Origin: Pseudomonas sp. SORT22
GTDB lineage: Bacteria > Pseudomonadota > Gammaproteobacteria > Pseudomonadales > Pseudomonadaceae
Direction: 5' to 3'
DNA length: 64,000 nucleotides
Assembly (NCBI RefSeq): GCF_018417635.1
Contig: NZ_CP071007.1
Coordinates: 4,774,501-4,838,500, forward strand
In this document: positions 57,763 to 64,000 of the stretch, piece after piece
Layout: every line of letters starts with the position of its first letter
Numbering within the stretch: position 1 is the first letter of the stretch
Translations under genes and position numbers: made by a program
Notes under the pieces: generated by a model
Seen by the model: the letters and a program-made list of their open reading frames with translations, nothing else
Databases searched by the model: none
Told to the model about the DNA's origin: nothing

Positions 57763-59218
57763 ACCAGGACCTCCCATCGCGGGTAATCAGTGCAATCGAG
57801 CTCATCGGTCCCCAGGAACCGGCGGCATAGGGCTTGGGCGCGTCGCCCGACTGCTTCCAGCCGGCGATCAGCTGATCGCACCACTTCCACGCGTATTCGA
57901 TTTCGTCTTTGCGCACAAACAGGTTCTGATTGCCGCGCATCACTTCCAGCAACAACCGCTCGTAGGCATCGGGGATCCGCGCGCTACGCCAGGTGTCGGA
58001 AAAATTCAGCTGCAAGGGCCCGCTACGCAGCTGCATGCCTTTGTCCAGGCCCTGTTCCTTGGTCATCACCCGCAGCGAGATGCCTTCATCCGGCTGCAGG
58101 CGGATGATCAGCTTGTTGCCGATCTGTAAGCGCTGTTCCGGGGCGAAGATGTAGTGCGGGGTTTCCTTGAAGTGGATGACGATCTGCGACAGCTTCTGCG
58201 GCATGCGCTTGCCGGTGCGCAAGTAGAAGGGCACCCCGGCCCAGCGCCAGTTGCGGATATCGGCACGCAGGGCGACGAAGGTTTCGGTGTCGCTCTGGGC
58301 GTTGGCGTTGTCTTCTTCCAGGTAGCCGGGCACCGGCTTGCCTTCGCTGTAGCCGGCAATGTACTGGCCGCGCACCACCTGGGTGCTCAGGCCCTCGCCC
58401 TTGATCGGCGCCAGGGCCTTGAGCACCTTGACCTTCTCGTCGCGGATGCTGTCGGCAGAGAGGTCACTGGGCGGGTCCATGGCAATCAGGCAAAGCAGCT
58501 GCAGCAGGTGATTCTGGATCATGTCGCGCAATTGCCCGGCCTTGTCGAAATAGCCCCAGCGCCCTTCGATGCCGACCTTTTCGGCAACGGTGATCTCCAC
58601 GTGGGAGATCGAGTTCTGGTTCCACTGGGTTTCGAACAGGCTGTTGGCAAAGCGCAGGGCAATCAGGTTCTGCACCGTCTCCTTGCCCAGGTAATGGTCG
58701 ATGCGGTAAACGCGGTTTTCCGGAAAGTACTGGGCCACAGCGTCATTGACCCGCCGTGAAGACTCCAGGTCATGGCCGATGGGCTTTTCCAGCACTACCC
58801 GGGTACGGGCGCTGAGGCCGGCTTTGTCGAGGTTCTCGCAGATGCCGCCATACACCGCCGCGGGGGTGGCGAAATAGGCAATCAGCTGGCTATCGCTGCC
58901 AACCTGCTCAGCCAGCGCCTGGTAGTCCTCGGCTTTGAGAAAGTCCACGTGCAGGTAGCTAAGGCGGGCGAGAAAGCGCTGCAGTACCGGCGCCTCTATT
59001 TGCCCGGCAGGCACGAACTCCTGCAGGTGCGCCTCGATCGACGCCAGGTGCTCAGCGACACTGCCCGGCTCGCGAGCCAGGGCCAGCACCCGGGTATCGG
59101 CGTGCAGCAGGCCGGCCCGGTCGAGCTGGTAGAGCGCCGGGAACAGCTTACGCAAGGCCAGGTCGCCGAGGGCGCCAAACAGGGCAAAGGTGCAGGGTTC
59201 AACGCTGATCGAAGCCAT
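57749..59218 (-). CDS. zwf: Glucose-6-phosphate 1-dehydrogenase
   Basis: A 489-residue enzyme: the dinucleotide-binding [17 protein letters not shown] (the usual GASGDL has Leu in place of Ser), the active-site RIDHYLGKE, and [11 protein letters not shown]. It makes 6-phosphogluconolactone with NAD(P)H. First gene of zwf-pgl-eda, divergent from hexR with a candidate HexR operator between. ATG 59218 gives the usual start; the frame to 59263 is upstream noise. Confidence 0.96.
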   Translation of the reverse strand: MASISVEPCTFALFGALGDLALRKLFPALYQLDRAGLLHADTRVLALAREPGSVAEHLASIEAHLQEFVPAGQIEAPVLQRFLARLSYLHVDFLKAEDYQALAEQVGSDSQLIAYFATPAAVYGGICENLDKAGLSARTRVVLEKPIGHDLESSRRVNDAVAQYFPENRVYRIDHYLGKETVQNLIALRFANSLFETQWNQNSISHVEITVAEKVGIEGRWGYFDKAGQLRDMIQNHLLQLLCLIAMDPPSDLSADSIRDEKVKVLKALAPIKGEGLSTQVVRGQYIAGYSEGKPVPGYLEEDNANAQSDTETFVALRADIRNWRWAGVPFYLRTGKRMPQKLSQIVIHFKETPHYIFAPEQRLQIGNKLIIRLQPDEGISLRVMTKEQGLDKGMQLRSGPLQLNFSDTWRSARIPDAYERLLLEVMRGNQNLFVRKDEIEYAWKWCDQLIAGWKQSGDAPKPYAAGSWGPMSSIALITRDGRSWYGDI

Positions 59219-59285
59219 GATGTTGGTTCTTTTATCAAGTTGACGTAGAAATACCGTTTTCAATCGCAGTTTTCAAGGAATAATG

Positions 59286-59300
59286 TAGTAAAAACCACAA
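59286..59300. promoter_or_regulatory. Candidate HexR operator in the zwf-hexR region
   Basis: The minus strand reads TTGTGGTTTTTACTA, fitting the HexR consensus TTGT-N7-ACAA with one mismatch in the second half. It lies 68 bp upstream of zwf and 123 bp upstream of hexR, where HexR represses zwf in P. putida (relieved by KDPG). Confidence 0.55.
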
Positions 59301-59422
59301 CATTTTACTCAATGGACAGATTCAAGTGGTGTGCCAACCATGCCATCAGTACGATAGGCCACCGTGTCAAAAGCCCGCTGCTGTCGCCAGCCGGCTGTCT
59401 CAACGACCCAAGGAAAACACCC

Positions 59423-60292
59423 ATGGACCGCGTGCGAAACCTCCTGGAGCAGATCCAGGGCCGCCTCGAAGAGCTGAACAAGGCTGAGCGCAAAGTCGCC
59501 GAAGTCATCCTGCTCAACCCCCAGCAAGCCACCCGCTTCAGCATTGCCGCCCTGGCCCAGGCCGCCAAGGTCAGCGAGCCGACGGTCAACCGCTTCTGCC
59601 GCTCGTTCGGCGTCAGCGGTTACCCCGAGCTCAAGTTGCAACTGGCGCAGAGCCTGGCCAGTGGCGCCGCCTATGTCAGCCGGGCGGTAGAGGCCGATGA
59701 TGATCCGGCCTCCTACACCCAAAAGATCTTCGGCAGCGCCATCGCCTCGTTGGACAGTGCCTGCCAGCAACTTGATCCACAACTGGTCAGCCGCGCCGTC
59801 GACATGCTGATCCAGGCCCGGCAGATCCACTTCTTCGGCCTTGGAGCCTCGGCGCCGGTGGCGCTGGATGCCCAGCACAAGTTCTTCCGTTTCAACCTGG
59901 CAGTGTCAGCCCATGCCGATGTGCTGATGCAACGCATGCTGGCCTCGGTGGCCCACACCGGCGAGCTGTTCGTGATCATCTCCTACACCGGACGCACCCG
60001 CGAGCTGGTCGAAGTCGCGCGCCTGGCCCGGGAAAACGGCGCCTCGGTACTCGGCCTGACCGCCGCCGACTCGCCACTGGCCAAGGCCAGCAGCCTGAGC
60101 CTGAACATCCCGCTGCCGGAAGACACCGACATCTATATGCCGATGACTTCGCGGATCATCCAGCTGACCGTGCTCGACGTGCTGGCCACCGGCATGACCC
60201 TGCGCCGCGGCGTCGATTTCCAGCCGCACCTGCGCAAGATCAAGGAAAGCCTCAACGCCAGCCGCTACCCGATCGACGACGAACTCAACTGA
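59423..60292 (+). CDS. hexR: Transcriptional repressor HexR (RpiR family)
   Basis: A 289-residue regulator with an N-terminal RpiR helix-turn-helix (~1-75, [25 protein letters not shown] family start) and a C-terminal SIS sugar-phosphate domain (~120-260, [32 protein letters not shown]). HexR senses KDPG and represses zwf-pgl-eda and other glucose genes. The ATG at 59423 has AAGGA upstream; the 37 earlier in-frame codons from 59312 are not conserved sequence. Its 3' end overlaps the convergent mutarotase gene by 8 bp. Confidence 0.94.
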   Translation: MDRVRNLLEQIQGRLEELNKAERKVAEVILLNPQQATRFSIAALAQAAKVSEPTVNRFCRSFGVSGYPELKLQLAQSLASGAAYVSRAVEADDDPASYTQKIFGSAIASLDSACQQLDPQLVSRAVDMLIQARQIHFFGLGASAPVALDAQHKFFRFNLAVSAHADVLMQRMLASVAHTGELFVIISYTGRTRELVEVARLARENGASVLGLTAADSPLAKASSLSLNIPLPEDTDIYMPMTSRIIQLTVLDVLATGMTLRRGVDFQPHLRKIKESLNASRYPIDDELN

Positions 60293-61139
60293 GCAAGTGC
60301 GCCTGCAGCCGCAGGTGTGCTTGCTCACCCGGCGCCAGGCTCAGGCTGTCACTGCTGCCGCTGGCCGCCTCGACACAGACGAAGCCCAGGGTTTCGCTGC
60401 CACTGACGCCCATCAACGGCCGGCTGCCGGGGTGCCAGACCACGGTGTCCTCGCTGTCACCGGTATCGATGCACAACTGGCGCTGCCAGGCCGGGTCGTG
60501 CAACTGCAGGGTCGCCGCATTGGGGAATACCCGCTGGCAACCACCATGGACCTTCAAGGCGCCCTTCTGCCGGCAGGCCTGACGGTTCAAACGGTCGTAA
60601 CCCTCAATGTTTTCTAGCCCAGACAGCGCTATCTCGGAAACGTCACTAATACGCCAGTAGGCCAGCAGAGCATGGCTCAACTGACAAGGCTGGCTGTCCT
60701 GGTGTTCGGTACTGAGCTGCAGCTCCATGCGCTTGCCCAGTTTGGCCAGCAGGTCGACCTGCCAGTCGCACAGCTGCAAGCGCCACTTGAGGGTCACGCC
60801 GTCTTCGTCTTCACTGCTGTCGATCAGCTTCCAGTCAAGCAGGCGCGCCCAGCCATGGGCCGGCCACATGTCTTCACTGGGGTGTCGGCCGTACCAGGGC
60901 CAGCACACCGGCACGCCGCCGCGGATGGCGCCGACTTGCGGCCACTGCGCCGCACACCACAGCCAGGGGCGCTCGCCCTGGGGCTGGAAGTGCAATAACT
61001 GCGCGCCCTGACGGCTGAATACTGCCTGGCATTGCGGGTGATCGATGATCAGCACATCGCGCTGCTGGTAACGCTCCCACTCGAAGGTCGGCCTGGGCCT
61101 CTGCGAAGTGAAGAAACGTTGTAGCGGGTGCTCTGGCAT
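60285..61139 (-). CDS. D-hexose-6-phosphate mutarotase
   Basis: A 284-residue aldose-epimerase-like protein of the YeaD type: [42 protein letters not shown] and [10 protein letters not shown] are family blocks. It equilibrates the anomers of glucose-6-P and related hexose phosphates, which fits its place beside zwf and the glucose transport genes. Convergent with hexR, and probably the last gene of the gts-oprB cluster. Confidence 0.88.
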   Translation of the reverse strand: MPEHPLQRFFTSQRPRPTFEWERYQQRDVLIIDHPQCQAVFSRQGAQLLHFQPQGERPWLWCAAQWPQVGAIRGGVPVCWPWYGRHPSEDMWPAHGWARLLDWKLIDSSEDEDGVTLKWRLQLCDWQVDLLAKLGKRMELQLSTEHQDSQPCQLSHALLAYWRISDVSEIALSGLENIEGYDRLNRQACRQKGALKVHGGCQRVFPNAATLQLHDPAWQRQLCIDTGDSEDTVVWHPGSRPLMGVSGSETLGFVCVEAASGSSDSLSLAPGEQAHLRLQAHLLS

Positions 61140-61171
61140 GGCGGGAAACTCTTGTTGTTAGTGAGGGCCTC

Positions 61172-61235
61172 ATCGCGGGTCAAGCCCGCTCCCACAGGTT
61201 CTGCGCAATCCATGTGGGAGCTGGCTTGCCAGCGA
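61172..61235. repeat. REP-type palindrome between oprB and the mutarotase gene
   Basis: ATCGCGGGTCAAGCCCGCTCCCAC and GTGGGAGCTGGCTTGCCAGCGAT form an imperfect inverted pair around a ~15-bp loop, followed by a second small hairpin, CGACCGC/GCGGTCG, to 61253. It is related to the repeats at 26761 and 46203. Confidence 0.75.
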
Positions 61236-61282
61236 TCGACCGCACAGCGGTCGCAATATGCGTAAATTTACAACATATCGCC

Positions 61283-62629
61283 TCAGAACGACGACTGAAT
61301 CTTCAACCCGGCGACCAGCGCGTTATCCACCTCATCCACCCCGCCCGGGCTCTTGATGTACTGCAGGTTCGGCCGCACGGTCAGCCAGTTGGTAACGTGG
61401 AAGCCGTAGTACAGTTCGGCGTTGTACTCAGTCTTCTGGATCGGCACGAAATCGGCGTCGTTGTAATCCGCGATACCGCTCTGCTGGTTGAGCAGTTTTG
61501 CCCTGTCCTGCACATCGTCGTTGACGTGGATGCGCGCCACGCCAAAGCCGATGTCATCCTTGGGCCGGCCATCGAAGGCGCCCTTGTAGACCATGCCCAC
61601 CTGCTGATAGTTGTCGACCACGTTGGTGGCCTTGTCGTGCACGGTGAAGTTGGCGAACAGGCTCAGGCCACGGTTGGCATCACCGTTGTGCGTAGTGACC
61701 TGCTGTTGGGCCACCACCCACCAGCCATGCTTGCTCGAATGCGACTTGAAGGCGGCGCCGGTCAATGCCTGGGGCTGACCATTGAGGTCGTCATAGACGT
61801 CATCGGCCTTGGCCGTGCTGTAGTAGTAACCCAGGCGATACTCGCCCGGCAGGCCGTTGACCTGCGGCGACCAGACCAGCTCCACCGGCAGGATCATGCC
61901 CTTGGTGCCGCTGCCGCTGAGCTTGAAGCCGTTGCCGGTCTCAAGGTTGGAGGGGTTCTGCTCATACACGCCGACCTGGGCGAAGAACTCCGGGGTGATG
62001 TTGTACTTGACCCGCATGGCCCACTGGCTGACCGGCCAGTTGTACCAGATGCCGCCAACCCAGTTACCCACCTGCGAGCCGCAGAACGCCAGGTTCTGGA
62101 AGTCGCAGGGGAAGCTGTTGAAGTCCTCGCCTTCACCGAAACGGCCGACCTTGATATCCAGGGCGCCATCGAAATATTTCTGTTTGACCCACATCTGCGT
62201 CAGGCGCCAGGTCTGGCCACGGCCCCAGACTTCCTGCACCGAACTGAACTGGCCGGCACGCGGGTCGCTGATGCGGTCGTTGGACAGGTTGCGCCCGCTA
62301 CGCTCGGTGATCGCCAGCTTGAACTCGGCATCGTGCCAGCCGAAGATCTTCTCCAGATCCAGGTGCGCACCGAGCGCGAACTGGTCGCTGTAACGGGCAG
62401 TCTTGTCGTCGTTGTAGCCACCATTGAGGTTACCGGCCACCTCGCCGACGTAATCGAGGGTGAAGTCGTAGCCCTTCTCCAGCAATTCGGTGCGGGTGCC
62501 GCCCCAGTCGCCGCTCATCCATTTCGACTCCGGGGCAAAGGCGCCGGCCGCCTGCGCCCCGCAACTGACGCCCAGGGCCGCCAGCAGGGTCAGCGGCGCC
62601 AGCGGCTTGATACGCTTGAAGTGATCCAT
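61283..62629 (-). CDS. oprB: OprB-family carbohydrate-selective porin
   Basis: A 448-residue outer-membrane protein: signal peptide to AQA (~27), then the OprB start with SKWMSGDWGGTRTELLEKGYDFTL-type blocks, many amphipathic strands and a C-terminal Phe (QSSF), needed for barrel assembly. It lets glucose and other sugars into the periplasm for the binding-protein transporter encoded just upstream (gts). 54 bp after the ATPase gene on the same strand. Confidence 0.93.
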   Translation of the reverse strand: MDHFKRIKPLAPLTLLAALGVSCGAQAAGAFAPESKWMSGDWGGTRTELLEKGYDFTLDYVGEVAGNLNGGYNDDKTARYSDQFALGAHLDLEKIFGWHDAEFKLAITERSGRNLSNDRISDPRAGQFSSVQEVWGRGQTWRLTQMWVKQKYFDGALDIKVGRFGEGEDFNSFPCDFQNLAFCGSQVGNWVGGIWYNWPVSQWAMRVKYNITPEFFAQVGVYEQNPSNLETGNGFKLSGSGTKGMILPVELVWSPQVNGLPGEYRLGYYYSTAKADDVYDDLNGQPQALTGAAFKSHSSKHGWWVVAQQQVTTHNGDANRGLSLFANFTVHDKATNVVDNYQQVGMVYKGAFDGRPKDDIGFGVARIHVNDDVQDRAKLLNQQSGIADYNDADFVPIQKTEYNAELYYGFHVTNWLTVRPNLQYIKSPGGVDEVDNALVAGLKIQSSF

Positions 62630-62683
62630 CCCTTGTTTCCTCGTTTTATTGTTCTCGATGGGTTTCTACGTTCTATAACGAAT

Positions 62684-63838
<1,155 letters not shown>

Positions 63839-63843
63839 TGTGT

Positions 63844-64000
63844 TTACCCCTTGACCGCGCCGGCCGTGAGCCCGCGCAGGAAATACTTGCCAGCCAGCAC
63901 ATAGACCAACAGGGTCGGTAACCCGGCGATCATCGCCGCCGCCATGTCGACGTTGTATTCCTTGACCCCGGTACTGGTGTTGACCAGGTTGTTCAGGGCC
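63844..64000 (-). CDS. gtsC: Sugar ABC transporter permease, C-terminal end (GtsC-like; truncated by window)
   Basis: The last ~51 codons of a MalG-type permease end with ALNNLVNTSTGVKEYN, MAAAMIAGLPTLLVYVLAG and KYFLRGLTAGAVKG, the C-terminus typical of carbohydrate permeases of the MalG/UgpE group. The stop TAA is 5 bp before gtsD. The rest lies beyond the window. Confidence 0.9.
   Translation of the reverse strand, partial: ALNNLVNTSTGVKEYNVDMAAAMIAGLPTLLVYVLAGKYFLRGLTAGAVKG

Overview
The window is GC-rich chromosomal DNA of a Pseudomonas, most like the P. putida group. The evidence is the protein sequences (XseA, Eda, Zwf/Pgl/HexR, GuaA/GuaB, PurL, MltF), the REP-type repeats, and a gene order that from memory matches the P. 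putida xcp-uxpB-tat / purL / guaBA / leuA / eda-pgl-zwf-hexR / oprB-gts backbone. No tRNA, rRNA, CRISPR array, transposase or phage gene was seen.

Layout: (1) 1-3691, the 3' part of a filamentous-haemagglutinin-like two-partner-secretion exoprotein. (2) 3705-19046, a phosphate-scavenging secretion island: a tightly overlapping type II secretion operon (gspC-D-E-F-G-H-I-J-L-M-N) headed by a SoxB/5'-nucleotidase-like Tat lipoprotein, the PhoX-type Tat lipoprotein phosphatase uxpB, gspK, and tatABC. Two candidate Pho boxes sit at its promoters. (3) 19139-26755, a Fic-family remnant, then an N-acetylglucosamine PTS operon (nagR-nagA-nagB2-nagF-nagE) with an array of operator half-sites in front of nagR. 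(4) 26847-34651, a NIF3-like protein, purL, mltF, tadA and a Tat multicopper oxidase. (5) 34782-40535, two divergent paralogous large toxin-like proteins whose C-terminal domains carry GExH motifs of the EreA/ChaN/TIKI type. (6) 40601-46205, guaA, guaB, a zinc-ribbon protein, and a TSUP transporter divergent from a LysR regulator. (7) 46326-50518, xseA, an M23 peptidase, and leuA behind a leucine-rich leader peptide. (8) 50677-56183, an accessory block: a three-gene operon (TelA-like, coiled-coil membrane protein, serine-tailed coiled-coil protein) convergent with two tandem monalysin-like pore-forming toxin genes. (9) 56357-64000, Entner-Doudoroff/glucose genes (eda, pgl, zwf, hexR, a mutarotase), an OprB porin and the start of a glucose ABC transporter operon.

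The conserved backbone handles glucose uptake and catabolism, purine and leucine synthesis and phosphate acquisition. The interruptions (nag operon, paired large toxins, TelA trio, monalysin pair) are the accessory and most interesting parts. The monalysin-like genes have visibly lower GC than the neighbouring operon, which suggests transfer. Start sites were moved from the longest open frame wherever a better ribosome binding site, a family-typical N-terminus or an ATGA/GTGA overlap pointed to an internal codon.
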